Source: Flavobacteriales bacterium
Lineage (GTDB): Bacteria > Bacteroidota > Bacteroidia > NS11-12g > UBA955
Length of the DNA stretch: 33,103 nt
Assembly (NCBI GenBank): GCA_002737625.1
Contig: NSIB01000014.1
Span: forward strand, 1-33,103
Direction of reading: 5' to 3'
Shown here: in pieces, positions 1 through 8,800 of the stretch
How the letters are laid out: the number at the start of each line of letters is the position of its first letter
Position numbering within the stretch: position 1 is the stretch's first letter
Notes under the pieces: model-generated
What the model saw: the letters and a program-made list of their open reading frames with translations, nothing else
The model's database searches: none
Told to the model about the DNA's origin: nothing
Program-made: the position numbers and the translations under genes

Positions 1-42
1 TAGGGCGGCGATTGACAGGAGTAATATTTTTACGGTTTTCAT
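1..42 (-). CDS. 5' end of a gene with a signal-peptide-like N-terminus (partial)
   Basis: The reverse strand from 42 down to the window edge reads ATG and then 13 more codons, MKTVKILLLSIAAL. A short basic start followed by a hydrophobic run is what a signal peptide looks like, so this is probably the start of an exported protein whose body lies outside the window. It is divergent from the secreted-protein gene at 505. Function cannot be judged from 14 residues. Chance remains possible, but the composition is characteristic. Confidence 0.55.
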   Translation of the reverse strand, partial: MKTVKILLLSIAAL

Positions 43-440
43 GATGAAGATTTGCTTTTGATAATGCTTCTAAATGACAGCTTCGTTTTGGTGGTGTGAT
101 TTCACTTCGAAGGTCGGGCGTTTGGGTCTTTAAGAAAAATCAATTTGTAAATTATAGTTTTGATTGGTTGAGGGAAAGAGATATCAAGGATAATCGTTTC
201 GTAATCGGAGTAAGGGGTGACAAAGTTAAACTCAGAAGTGTATTTGACTTTAGGAATGCTTTGATTACAGAACGCGTGGTTTTATTAAGGGATTGATGTT
301 TTTATGACAATTCTGTGACAATTAGGCCTTCTTGTTGCGTTGGTTTTTGTTGAAACCCGTGTTTTTTGGGGCTACGAGGGTCTTTTTGTGGAAATTATCA
401 TGTAATTAAATCAAACATCACTCAAAAATTACCAAAAAGT

Positions 441-459
441 TATTGTTGAAAATACTATA
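441..459. promoter_or_regulatory. Candidate operator for the Nudix-type regulator (site 1)
   Basis: The sequence TATTGTTGAAAATACTATA is an imperfect palindrome with core TGT-N7-ACT. It matches 15 of 19 positions of the more perfect palindrome at 13385-13403, which lies in the promoter of the Nudix/winged-helix regulator gene. Its centre is about 41 bases before the likely transcription start of the gene at 505, in the place where a -33 box is missing. That position would suit an activator. Binding is inferred from similarity and position only. Confidence 0.5.
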
Positions 460-476
460 ACTAGATTATTCGTTTA

Positions 477-484
477 TATATTCG
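477..484 (+). promoter_or_regulatory. -7-like promoter box upstream of the first gene of the locus
   Basis: TATATTCG matches the Bacteroidota -7 consensus TAnnTTTG with one mismatch and lies 20 bases before the ATG at 505. No TTG/TTTG -33 element is found at the usual 17-23 base spacing. The candidate operator at 441-459 occupies that area, which would suit a promoter that depends on an activator. Confidence 0.35.
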
Positions 485-504
485 AAGGAATTAAAACTAA
501 AAAA

Positions 505-1791
505 ATGATGAAAAAAATTACTACACTTGCCTTGGTTGGTTTTCTTTTTGGAACCAGTTTGGCACAAATCGCTGGCACATGGACATTGTCGCCAGTTGAG
601 ACCTCTCTTGCTGTAGGGCCTGCGAAGGGCGACTACGGTTGGTGGAAAGTTCCAGCGGCTGAAATTTCTGGCGTTCGTGCTTGTCAGTTCGACGATGAAT
701 TCGTTTTCAACGCAGACGGAACTTTTAAAATGAATTTCCAGGGTTCTACATTCCTAGAGGCATGGCAGGGTGGAAGCAACGCTTGTGGAACTCCCGCAGC
801 GCCGCACGATGGAAGTGGAAAGGCAACTTGGAAATACAATGCAACCAGCAAAACCGTTACTGTGTATGGTAAGGGTGCTTACCTTGGTTTGGCCAAAGTA
901 TTTAATGGTGGTGAGTTGGCTAAGTCCGCTGATGCAAAAGATTCTATCACTTATGAAGTCACTGTAACAGGAAACAAAATGTCTTTGGATATTTCAATTG
1001 GCGGTGGTTACTGGCACTTTGAAATGAGCAAGAAAATGCCTGAATTGAACCCCACTGGTTTGTGGAAATTACGTCCGGTATCAACGTCATTGGCGGTGGG
1101 ACCAGCGAAAGGTGATTATGCTTGGTGGAAAGTTCCGGCGGCTGAAATCACTGGTGTACGTGCTTGCCAGTTCGATGATATTTACAGTTTTAGCGCAGAC
1201 GGAACCTTTAAAAATCAACTTCAAGGTTCTACATTCCTAGAGGGATGGCAGGGTGGTTCAAATACATGTGGCACTCCAGTTGCGCCTCATGATGGTGCGA
1301 ATGCAGGTAAGTGGTCTGCAAATAAAGACAAAGGTACGATCACGTTGGTAGGAAAAGGTTCTTATTTGGGATTGACAAAAGTATACAACGGTGGTGAGTT
1401 GTCTACTCCTACAGCGGCCAAAGATACCATCATCTACGAAATAGCGATTGTTGCTGATACTATGTTGGTTGACATCGGAATTGCAAACGGCGCTTACTGG
1501 CACTATGAGTTGGTAAAAACCACTGCTCCAACCAGCGGTGTTGTGAACAATGCTATAAACGGTTTGGTGATTTACCCCAACCCAACTTTTGGCGATTTCA
1601 ACGTTTCTTTGACCAATGGTTCTATGATCAATGCCGTTCGTGTGATGAATTTCAGCGGACAAGTTGTTTTGGAAGAAATGGTTAAAAAATCAGCGGTTCG
1701 CATTTCAACTGAAGGTTTAACATCTGGTACTTATTTGATTTCTGTTGAAACCAATGAGGGTAATGTTGTTCAACGCTTCATCAAGCACTAA
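505..1791 (+). CDS. T9SS-secreted protein with a tandemly duplicated locus-specific domain
   Basis: The 428-residue product starts MMKKITTLALVGF, a signal peptide probably cleaved after Ala20. Two copies of a domain of about 155 residues follow (roughly 22-176 and 183-340). They are highly similar, sharing LAVGPAKGDY, a WWKVPAAEI segment, VRACQFDD, GSTFLE and CGTP-APHDG. Each ends in a YWH-(F/Y)E motif. The C-terminal 80 residues (IYPNP start, SGTYLISV, ending RFIKH) form a typical type A T9SS sorting domain, so the protein is probably exported to the cell surface or released. The same domain seems to occur once in the PKD lipoprotein at 6264. The role is unknown; as first gene of a beta-glucan locus it may bind glycan. 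Two tandem ATGs are possible starts. A hairpin at 1814-1840 separates it from susC. Confidence 0.85.
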   Translation: MMKKITTLALVGFLFGTSLAQIAGTWTLSPVETSLAVGPAKGDYGWWKVPAAEISGVRACQFDDEFVFNADGTFKMNFQGSTFLEAWQGGSNACGTPAAPHDGSGKATWKYNATSKTVTVYGKGAYLGLAKVFNGGELAKSADAKDSITYEVTVTGNKMSLDISIGGGYWHFEMSKKMPELNPTGLWKLRPVSTSLAVGPAKGDYAWWKVPAAEITGVRACQFDDIYSFSADGTFKNQLQGSTFLEGWQGGSNTCGTPVAPHDGANAGKWSANKDKGTITLVGKGSYLGLTKVYNGGELSTPTAAKDTIIYEIAIVADTMLVDIGIANGAYWHYELVKTTAPTSGVVNNAINGLVIYPNPTFGDFNVSLTNGSMINAVRVMNFSGQVVLEEMVKKSAVRISTEGLTSGTYLISVETNEGNVVQRFIKH

Positions 1792-1813
1792 TTTTTTTAT
1801 AGTTTATATTTCT

Positions 1814-1840
1814 AGGGGGGTGTTCGCATCCCCCTTTTTT
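1814..1840 (+). terminator. UUCG-loop hairpin between the first gene and susC
   Basis: A nine-pair stem (1814-1822 with 1827-1835, one G-T pair) closes a TTCG tetraloop and runs into six T residues. This is a classic intrinsic terminator shape. It ends only 30 bases before the susC ATG, so susC is either transcribed by read-through or from a promoter whose leader contains the hairpin. A weak -7-like TATATTTC lies at 1805-1812. The arrangement would lower expression of the downstream import genes relative to the first gene. Confidence 0.75.
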
Positions 1841-1870
1841 ACTCACTAAATTTATACCAATTACCAATAT

Positions 1871-4762
1871 ATGCGATTGTTTTTAAGATGTGTAGTTGCC
1901 TGTTTCGCTTTAAACGGATCATCTGTTTTGGTGGGTCAGGTCGATACTTCAGACACTTCCGGTAGGATGGAAGATGTTTTAATTATCGGTTACGGAAAGT
2001 CCACAAAAAAGGAATTTACGGGTGCCAATTCTTCTTTGAAGGGGCAGTCTTTGGAGAAGTTGAACATCCCTCGGATGGACCAAGCACTTCAGGGTCAGAT
2101 TCCAGGAGTAGTTGTGAGTACCAATTCGGGTTCACCGGGTGGTACGTCGAGCATTCGCATCCGTGGTTTGAGTACGTTTGGCGACAACGATCCATTGATT
2201 TTGGTGGATGGTGTGGTATATGATAGTGAGGGTTTGAATGCGTTGAATCCCAACGACATTGCATCGATCAACGTGTTGAAGGATGCTACAGCGGGTATTT
2301 ATGGTGTTCGTGCTGCCAATGGTGTGATCATCGTTGAGACCAAAAAGGGTCAACTAAAATCAGCACCCCGTTGGGAGTTTTCGGGCTTTCAGGGTATGCA
2401 GCAAACCGCCAAGAAATTGGATTTGTTGAATGCCAAAGAGTATGCGATTTTGAAGAACGAGATGTTTGCAGCGGGTGGTGAAGCGATGCCATTCAAGAAC
2501 ACATCTTTGGGCGAAGGAACCAACTGGCAAGATTCTATTTTCAAATTGGCGCCGGTGTATCAGTACAATGTATCGGTGAGTGGCGGTAATGATAAGTCAA
2601 CTTATTCTGTGGGCGGCAGTGTTTACGACCAACAGGGTATCGTGGGTTTGGAAAAGGCCAACTTCAAGCGGATCAATGGCCGTGTGAATTTCGATACTCG
2701 TATGTCGGACAAATGGCGTTACAGCAGTGTTTTCTTATACACCAATGAAAAACGTTCAGGTTTGCCTGAAAACGGCATTGGCAGTGTTTTATACAATACG
2801 ATCAATGCATTTCCAACGGATCCGATCAAAGGATCGAACGGAAAGTACACCTACTTGGAAGAAGTAGCAGATATTATAAATCCTTTTGCTCAGATGGCGA
2901 ACACCTATAACTGGGCATGGGTTAACAAGTTTGTGGGTAAGCAGGAGCTGACTGCAGATTTGAGTGAAAATTTGACATTTACCAATCGATTCAATTACAA
3001 TTTTGCATTGGTAGACAATAAGGCATTTTCTCCTTTGGTTTGGTTTGGAACCGGCAAAGCGCAGAACACGGCATTGAACGAGAATTTGGATCCAACGATG
3101 GTGGAAATCGCACCGGGAACCAAAATTGAGCGTGGCGCATCTGTTTCTGAAGGCAGAGCCACATATGGAGATTTGAATTTTGAATCATTTATAAATCACC
3201 AACACGAATGGCGTGGGGGTAGGAAGTTGAAAACAACCGCAGGATTTTCTGTGTTTCAGCGCAGAGGCAATTATTTGGGCGGTACAGCTTACAATATTCC
3301 CAACAATTCATTGGATTTTGCAGATATTTCGGCCAACTTGGCTGCGGGAGGATACTTGAACAACGTATACTCTTGGGAGTTTACTGAAAGGCTTTTATCG
3401 GCCTTTGTTCGCAGCGAATACAATATTAGAAATAAGTATTTCTTGTCGGGCATTTTACGTCGCGACGGATCAAGCAAGTTCGGACCCAATTCTCGTTGGG
3501 GATGGTTCCCCACTTTGTCTGGTGCGTGGTTGATTTCAGACGAAGATTTTTACAACGTGAAATGGATGCGCAGTGCCAAATTGCGTATGAGTTACGGTGT
3601 GAGTGGTAACGATCAAATTGAGAATTTTGCTTACCGTGGTTTGCTCAATGGTGAGGGTGATTATATATTCAATGATATCATCGTAAAGGGTGTGGCCATT
3701 GGTCGTGCGAGTAACCCTGATTTGAAGTGGGAATCTACCACACAGTTCAATTTGGGTACAGATTTGACATTGGGTAGGTATTTCACCACCACGGTGAATT
3801 ATTTCGTGAAACAAACCAAGGATTTGTTGTTTCAACCCGATGTATCTGGAGTTTTGGGAACTGCGGGACCTGGAAGTTACCCTCCGATTATCAATGCGGG
3901 AGATGTTTCTAACAGCGGTGTGGAATTGGACGTGCAGTATCAAGGTTCGATGAAAAAGCGTTGGAATTTGAGCATGGGCTTTAATGTGGCTTATTTGAAG
4001 AACGTGGTTATGAGCACACCCAAAGGGGTTAATTACATCCCTGGTGCCGCTTTTGGTGTGGGTGGCGGTGTAGCTTCTCGTTTCCAGAAGGATTACCCCA
4101 TTGGTTTCTTCATGGGTTATCAAACCGATGGCATTTTCCAATCACAAGCGGAAATCGACAATTCACCCGTGAAACAGGCCGGTGCCAAGCCTGGCGATTT
4201 CAAGTTCAAAGATTTGAACGGCGACGGTGTGATCAACTTCTCTGATGACAGTGATAAAAAGAGTTTGGGTTCTCCTTTGCCCAAGTTTACGGCGGGTTAC
4301 AATTTGAGTTTGTCTCGCGGTGGTTGGGATGTGTCGATGCAGTTGTATGCGGCGGTTGGACAGAAAATCGTGCGCAACTATGAGCGTCAACAGCCTTATG
4401 CGAACCAATTGTCGTATACCATCAATCGATGGACTGGACCGAACAGCACGAATGAAAATCCCCGTTTAACCACATCGCTCAACAGGAACAACGTATTTTC
4501 TGATTACTATGTGGAAGATGGTTCATTCTTGAGGTTGCGGAACTTGCAGGTGGGTTACACTTTGCGCGGCAAGCAGTTGCAAAAATTGAAAATGACGGGT
4601 TTACGGATTTATCTGTCGGCCAATAATATTTATACCCTAACCAAATACATGGGCTACGATCCTGATTTGGGTTCGGTGGGTGGTGCTTTGGGTGCGGGTA
4701 TAGACAACGGTTTTTACCCCCAGGCCAGAACCATTATGTTGGGCTTCTCAATTCGCTTTTAA
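1871..4762 (+). CDS. susC: SusC/RagA-family TonB-dependent outer-membrane transporter
   Basis: The 963-residue protein carries a signal peptide (MRLFLRCVVACFALNGSS), then almost at once a TonB-box-like segment (EDVLIIGYGKSTKKE). The plug domain follows, with ALQGQIPGVVVS, SIRIRGLSTFGDNDPLILVDG and LKDATAGIYGVRAANGVIIVETKKG, which are SusC family hallmarks. The rest is a long beta-barrel ending in an aromatic residue (GFSIRF), as outer-membrane barrels do. It lacks the carboxypeptidase-regulatory-like N-terminal domain of about 80 residues that many SusC proteins carry. It should import oligosaccharides across the outer membrane with its SusD partner, whose ATG shares one base with the susC stop codon. 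Substrate (beta-1,3-glucan oligomers) is inferred from the neighbouring GH16 and GH3 genes. Confidence 0.96.
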   Translation: MRLFLRCVVACFALNGSSVLVGQVDTSDTSGRMEDVLIIGYGKSTKKEFTGANSSLKGQSLEKLNIPRMDQALQGQIPGVVVSTNSGSPGGTSSIRIRGLSTFGDNDPLILVDGVVYDSEGLNALNPNDIASINVLKDATAGIYGVRAANGVIIVETKKGQLKSAPRWEFSGFQGMQQTAKKLDLLNAKEYAILKNEMFAAGGEAMPFKNTSLGEGTNWQDSIFKLAPVYQYNVSVSGGNDKSTYSVGGSVYDQQGIVGLEKANFKRINGRVNFDTRMSDKWRYSSVFLYTNEKRSGLPENGIGSVLYNTINAFPTDPIKGSNGKYTYLEEVADIINPFAQMANTYNWAWVNKFVGKQELTADLSENLTFTNRFNYNFALVDNKAFSPLVWFGTGKAQNTALNENLDPTMVEIAPGTKIERGASVSEGRATYGDLNFESFINHQHEWRGGRKLKTTAGFSVFQRRGNYLGGTAYNIPNNSLDFADISANLAAGGYLNNVYSWEFTERLLSAFVRSEYNIRNKYFLSGILRRDGSSKFGPNSRWGWFPTLSGAWLISDEDFYNVKWMRSAKLRMSYGVSGNDQIENFAYRGLLNGEGDYIFNDIIVKGVAIGRASNPDLKWESTTQFNLGTDLTLGRYFTTTVNYFVKQTKDLLFQPDVSGVLGTAGPGSYPPIINAGDVSNSGVELDVQYQGSMKKRWNLSMGFNVAYLKNVVMSTPKGVNYIPGAAFGVGGGVASRFQKDYPIGFFMGYQTDGIFQSQAEIDNSPVKQAGAKPGDFKFKDLNGDGVINFSDDSDKKSLGSPLPKFTAGYNLSLSRGGWDVSMQLYAAVGQKIVRNYERQQPYANQLSYTINRWTGPNSTNENPRLTTSLNRNNVFSDYYVEDGSFLRLRNLQVGYTLRGKQLQKLKMTGLRIYLSANNIYTLTKYMGYDPDLGSVGGALGAGIDNGFYPQARTIMLGFSIRF

Positions 4763-6243
4763 TGATGAAAAAGACAATTTTATTTACGTTTGTTTGCGGG
4801 CTTCTGTTGTTGCCAACATACAGCTGCAAGAAGTTTTTGGATGTTGATCCAGCGTATATTCAGGATGCGGATAATTTTTTCAATACTCCGGTTGATTATC
4901 AGCGCGCTTTAACGGGTGCTTATGATTTGATGCAGGGTTCGTTCATGTCGGTTTGGATTGGCGAAATCGCCTCAGACAACACCATTGCGGGTGGGGAGAG
5001 TATGACTGATACCAAGGGCTTGCATGAATTGGACGATATGAGTCATGGCGCGGTGAACCAGGAGTTGAGGAATGTTTTTCGGTGGAATTATGCGGGTATC
5101 ACCCGTGTGAATTTCATCATGGAGAACAAAAACAAGATAGATTTTCCGGGCAAGGAGGGTATTTTGGCGCAAGCTTCGTTCTTGCGTGCTTTTTACTATT
5201 TTGAATTGGTGAAGTTTTTTGGCGATGTGCCATTGGTGGTAGACAAGCGTTTGGGTGCTGTTGAGGTGACCACTGTGGATCGTGCGCCCAGGGCGGATGT
5301 GTACAAGCAGATTGAATCGGACCTCAACTATGCCATTTCCAAGTTGGATTGGATGGTGGCTGAGAAGGGCAGGATCAGCAAGGGCGCGGCGTTGGCGATG
5401 TTGGGTAAGGTGCAGTTGTATCAAGACAAATTCGACGAAGCGGCTGTGACTTTTCAAACGCTGATAGATCAGAACATGTACAGCTTGATTCCAAACTACA
5501 ATCAGTTGTTTACGGTTGCCAATGAAGGCCACAAGGAAACCATTTTTGACGTTGAGTATACCGGTGCAGAGGGTGGTGGATACGGTTGTTTGATTTGTTT
5601 GGAAGGCAATGCGGGTCCAGGTTTCCAGGGTATCCGTCAGTACAAAGGCCCCATTTACGGCGATGGCAACAGCTATAATTTGCCCACCAAGAATTTGTAC
5701 GATGCATTTGGTGCGGGTGACATTCGCCGGGATGCGACCATTTTGGACATCGATGCGTTTATCGCCAAGCAAGCCAAGCCGCAGGACATTACATATGCAA
5801 GGGGTGCTGGCGGACATACGGGTTACTACAACAACAAGTACATAAAAAAAGAGGCGGAGATTGGATTGCCAGACAATGATTTAACGAGCCCAGTGAATTA
5901 CAAGGTGATTCGTTATGCAGATGTTTTGTTGATGGCAGCGGAGGCCAATGCGCGCAAATCATCGTCCGATGAGAGCAAGGCAAAGACCTATTTGAATTTG
6001 GTGAGAAAGCGGGTAAATTTGAGTGACATTACCACGTCGGGCCAAACTTTGGTGTCTGACATTTGGAACGAACGCAGATTGGAATTGGCTTGTGAAGGGC
6101 ATAGATATTTTGATTTGGTTCGCACAAAGCAGGCGGCAACCACTTTGCTTGGGTTTGTGACTGGTAAGCACGAATTGTTTCCTCTTCCACAGGTGGAGAT
6201 CGATTTGGCGGGTGGCAATTGGAATCAAAATAGTGGATATTAA
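4762..6243 (+). CDS. susD: SusD/RagB-family glycan-binding lipoprotein
   Basis: The 493-residue product starts with a lipoprotein signal (lipobox LPTYSC, Cys22) followed by KKFLDVDP, the standard SusD opening. Family features include ALTGAYDLMQ, QASFLRAFYYFELVKFFGDVPLV, a TPR-like central part, VIRYADVLLMAAEANARK, and near the C-terminus IWNERRLELACEGHRYFDLVR and FPLPQVEID. SusD proteins form a lid over the SusC barrel at the cell surface and capture oligosaccharides. The ATG overlaps the susC stop by one base, so translation is probably coupled. A second ATG lies one codon on. Confidence 0.96.
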   Translation: MMKKTILFTFVCGLLLLPTYSCKKFLDVDPAYIQDADNFFNTPVDYQRALTGAYDLMQGSFMSVWIGEIASDNTIAGGESMTDTKGLHELDDMSHGAVNQELRNVFRWNYAGITRVNFIMENKNKIDFPGKEGILAQASFLRAFYYFELVKFFGDVPLVVDKRLGAVEVTTVDRAPRADVYKQIESDLNYAISKLDWMVAEKGRISKGAALAMLGKVQLYQDKFDEAAVTFQTLIDQNMYSLIPNYNQLFTVANEGHKETIFDVEYTGAEGGGYGCLICLEGNAGPGFQGIRQYKGPIYGDGNSYNLPTKNLYDAFGAGDIRRDATILDIDAFIAKQAKPQDITYARGAGGHTGYYNNKYIKKEAEIGLPDNDLTSPVNYKVIRYADVLLMAAEANARKSSSDESKAKTYLNLVRKRVNLSDITTSGQTLVSDIWNERRLELACEGHRYFDLVRTKQAATTLLGFVTGKHELFPLPQVEIDLAGGNWNQNSGY

Positions 6244-6263
6244 CTTTTTAAATAAATAGGAAT

Positions 6264-7601
6264 ATGAAATCAATAAAAATGTTTTTTCTCAGTGTAATTA
6301 CTGTATTTGCACTGGCTGGATGTAAAGATGAACCATCCTTGGGCGATGCGCCAACGGCTGCAGACGCTGAATTCACTTATGCGGCAACGGCTACCAATCC
6401 AAACGTGATTGAGTTCAATGCGAAGAACAAGAACTTGATCGCTAAGTGGGATTTTGGCAACGGAACCAAGGACGAAGGTCCAACCGCTTTGGGCACATTC
6501 CCTTTGAAGGGTACTTACACGGTAACATTGACTGTATTTAACTCGGGTGGAAGTGCTTCTTCTGAGCAAACGATCACCATCGCACAGGATGATGCGTCTT
6601 TGTTGAACAACGCTTTGTACACGATCATGACTGGCGGAAGTGCTGGCAAGGGTTACAAAACTTGGCTGATTGATTCTTCGCGGGATGCACATTTTGGTGT
6701 GGGTCCCAATCCAATTGGGGCGGCGGGCAATTATCCCGAGTATTGGGCTGCCAAGAAGAACGATAAATCAAACACTGGTTTGTACAACGATGCGTTTGTA
6801 TTTCACTTGAAGGGGTTTGCGTTTGACCAGATGACCAAGGGGGATGTGTACATCAATTCGGCGCAAGCTGCCAATTTCCCAGGTGCAACTATATCGCCCA
6901 AGACCGATTACACAGCGCCGTTTGCGGATCAGATGAACCAGAATTGGACCTTGAAGATGGGCGCTGATACCACCTTAACTGTGAGTGGGAAATCGTTCAT
7001 TGGTTATTATACTGGTGTGAACACTTACAAGGTGATTCGCATGAGTGAGAACGAAATTTTCTTAAGATACATCGATGCGGCAAATCCCGCTTTGGCTTGG
7101 TATGTGCGTTTGGTACCTGATACTTATCCCATTGATAACGGTGGAAGTACAGATCCAACGTATACGTTGCCAATTAATTTTGAGAGTGTAGAACCTAAGT
7201 TTACTGCGTTTGGTGGAAGCACGTATTCGATCATCAACAATCCAAAATCGGGTGGTATCAATACCAGTGCTAAGGTGTTGGAAACCGTTCATGGTAATGA
7301 AGTTTGGGCAGGTATTTTAGTGAATATGACCAATAAATTCAATTTTTCTACAAACAAGAAAATCACGGTAAAAGTGTATGCACCTGCTACTGGAAAGATG
7401 AGAATTAAGTTAGAAAATGCCGACAAAACCACGGAATTTATTGAAAAAGACGTGGACGTGACGGTGGCCAATCAGTGGGTTGAGGTTTCGATTGATTTTA
7501 GCGATGCGGATCCAACGAAATTCAATCGTTTGGTATTGTTCCCAGGTTGGGATGTGGCCAATGCGGGCACTTATTACATAGACGATATCAAGCAAAACTA
7601 A
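6264..7601 (+). CDS. Surface glycan-binding lipoprotein (SusE-position) with PKD domain
   Basis: The 445-residue protein has a lipobox (ALAGC, Cys20). A PKD domain follows at about 35-110 (WDFGNGTKDEGP, GTYTVTLTVFNSGG). The middle domain at about 115-290 shares GVGP, YW, a Y-N-DAFVF block and a closing YVRLVP with the duplicated domain of the protein at 505. The C-terminal domain of about 145 residues is beta-rich and looks like a carbohydrate-binding module of the galactose-binding-like type (MRIKLENADKT, WVEVSIDFSD, YYIDDIKQN). It occupies the SusE position between susD and the GH16 gene, so it is probably an outer-membrane lipoprotein that helps hold the glucan. It begins 20 bases after susD and ends one base before the GH16 ATG. 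Confidence 0.85.
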   Translation: MKSIKMFFLSVITVFALAGCKDEPSLGDAPTAADAEFTYAATATNPNVIEFNAKNKNLIAKWDFGNGTKDEGPTALGTFPLKGTYTVTLTVFNSGGSASSEQTITIAQDDASLLNNALYTIMTGGSAGKGYKTWLIDSSRDAHFGVGPNPIGAAGNYPEYWAAKKNDKSNTGLYNDAFVFHLKGFAFDQMTKGDVYINSAQAANFPGATISPKTDYTAPFADQMNQNWTLKMGADTTLTVSGKSFIGYYTGVNTYKVIRMSENEIFLRYIDAANPALAWYVRLVPDTYPIDNGGSTDPTYTLPINFESVEPKFTAFGGSTYSIINNPKSGGINTSAKVLETVHGNEVWAGILVNMTNKFNFSTNKKITVKVYAPATGKMRIKLENADKTTEFIEKDVDVTVANQWVEVSIDFSDADPTKFNRLVLFPGWDVANAGTYYIDDIKQN

Positions 7602-7602
7602 G

Positions 7603-8709
7603 ATGCGTGGAATATTGAGATTGGGTGTGTTGGGTTTGTTTCTTGGCATCGGCTCAATGTATTTGGCCGCTTGCGAAGACAAGCCCGTGGATCCAGTTGT
7701 TTTGCCTGAGAATTTCACGTGGACGGTAGATTATTCGCCGAGCGTAAAGGGCAAGGTGACTATCAATATGAAGGCCAATAAAGCCAACTATTTCACTGCC
7801 ATTTTCAAGGACAAGCAGGGCGATGTAACGGTTGAATCGCCTGCGGCCAGTTATACCTTTGCTGCCGAGGGGACATATGTTGTGGTGTTGCGTGCTCACG
7901 CGAGTGCGGCTCATTACATTGAGCGGGTTGATACTGTGAAAATTGAAGCGGTTACGTTGGGGGATGGTTATTCCACGCCCACATCTTATTCGGGCTATAA
8001 TTTGGCTTGGGCCGATGAATTTTCAGGTGATGCTTTGGATTTGGGGAGTTGGGGATTCGATGTGGGGAATGGTTCTGGTGGCTGGGGTAATAACGAATCT
8101 CAGTATTATACGTCGGGCACTGCGAATTGTGTAGTGGGTAATGGCAAGTTGACGATCACGGCGAAGAAGGAATCTCAGGGAGGTTATAACTACACTTCGG
8201 CCAGGATTTTGACCAAGGGCAAGCGGGAGTTTCAATTTGGTAGGATCGATATTCGTGCGCGTTTGCCAAAGGGGCAGGGCATATGGCCGGCTTTGTGGAT
8301 GTTGGGTGCGAATTTTGGCACGGTGGGATGGCCCAAATGTGGTGAGTTGGATATCATGGAGTTGGTAGGGCATCAGCCCAATCGAGTGCATGGTACCGCG
8401 CATTTTGGCAACAATTCTCCATCAACGCAGAGAACGGCTACTTATGGTTTATCATCGGGCACGTTTGCCGATGCATTTCATGTGTTTACGATGAAGTGGG
8501 AGAACAATTTGGTTGAGTGGTATGTGGATGACGTGAAGTTTCATACGTTAACACCATCGAATACCGGTGGGATTTATCCTTTCAATGAGAAGTTTTTCTT
8601 TATTTTCAACGTGGCTGTGGGCGGCAATTGGCCGGGATATCCAGATGGCACCACGGTGTTTCCGCAGCAGATGGATGTAGATTATGTGCGGGTATTTCAA
8701 AAAATTTGA
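7603..8709 (+). CDS. GH16 endo-beta-1,3-glucanase (laminarinase-like) lipoprotein
   Basis: The 368-residue protein has a lipobox (LAAC, Cys24), a beta-rich PKD-like domain at about 38-115, and a GH16 catalytic domain from about 130 to the end. The catalytic motif E-x-D-x-x-E is intact: GELDIMELVG, with Glu248 as nucleophile, Asp250, and Glu253 as acid/base. Other GH16 features are LAWADEFSG, GGWGNNESQYY, LPKGQGIWPALWMLG, VHGTAHFG and NVAVGGNWPG. The sequence best resembles bacterial laminarinases, so it probably cuts beta-1,3-glucan (possibly mixed-linkage glucan) at the cell surface. It is the last gene of the rightward block; the ATG follows the previous stop by one base and a strong hairpin follows. 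Confidence 0.95.
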   Translation: MRGILRLGVLGLFLGIGSMYLAACEDKPVDPVVLPENFTWTVDYSPSVKGKVTINMKANKANYFTAIFKDKQGDVTVESPAASYTFAAEGTYVVVLRAHASAAHYIERVDTVKIEAVTLGDGYSTPTSYSGYNLAWADEFSGDALDLGSWGFDVGNGSGGWGNNESQYYTSGTANCVVGNGKLTITAKKESQGGYNYTSARILTKGKREFQFGRIDIRARLPKGQGIWPALWMLGANFGTVGWPKCGELDIMELVGHQPNRVHGTAHFGNNSPSTQRTATYGLSSGTFADAFHVFTMKWENNLVEWYVDDVKFHTLTPSNTGGIYPFNEKFFFIFNVAVGGNWPGYPDGTTVFPQQMDVDYVRVFQKI

Positions 8710-8731
8710 TTGAGGCACGAAGCCTGTATAT

Positions 8732-8763
8732 AAAAAGGGCCCCGCGCAGCGGGGCCCTTTTTT
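8732..8763. terminator. Bidirectional intrinsic terminator between convergent glycan operons
   Basis: A perfect nine-pair G/C stem (8737-8745 with 8749-8757) closes a GCA triloop and is flanked by A residues on the left and T residues on the right. The A/T flanks let it work in both directions: rightward after the GH16 gene and leftward after the GH3 gene. Confidence 0.9.
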
Positions 8764-8800
8764 GTTTTAGATAAGATTGGGTTTGATGGTGAATCTATCA

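Larger units (their letters stand above)
43..504. other. Intergenic region between divergent genes
   Basis: This 462-base stretch separates the leftward partial gene from the secreted-protein gene at 505. It is AT-rich near the right end. The only open frame (96-296, 66 codons) has no recognisable domain, signal peptide or promoter and was not called. The useful content is at the right end: a palindromic operator candidate at 441-459 and a -7-like box at 477-484. I saw no RNA gene or convincing repeat in the rest. Confidence 0.6.

Noticed and set aside
96-296. Open frame of 66 codons in the first intergenic region
   Set aside because: No domain, signal peptide, promoter or clear coding composition; ends in AT-rich non-coding-like DNA.
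7603-8709. Kappa-carrageenase, agarase or porphyranase specificity for the GH16 enzyme
   Set aside because: The sequence around the catalytic motif and the neighbouring GH3 gene fit laminarinases; no sulfatase or other algal-galactan genes are present.
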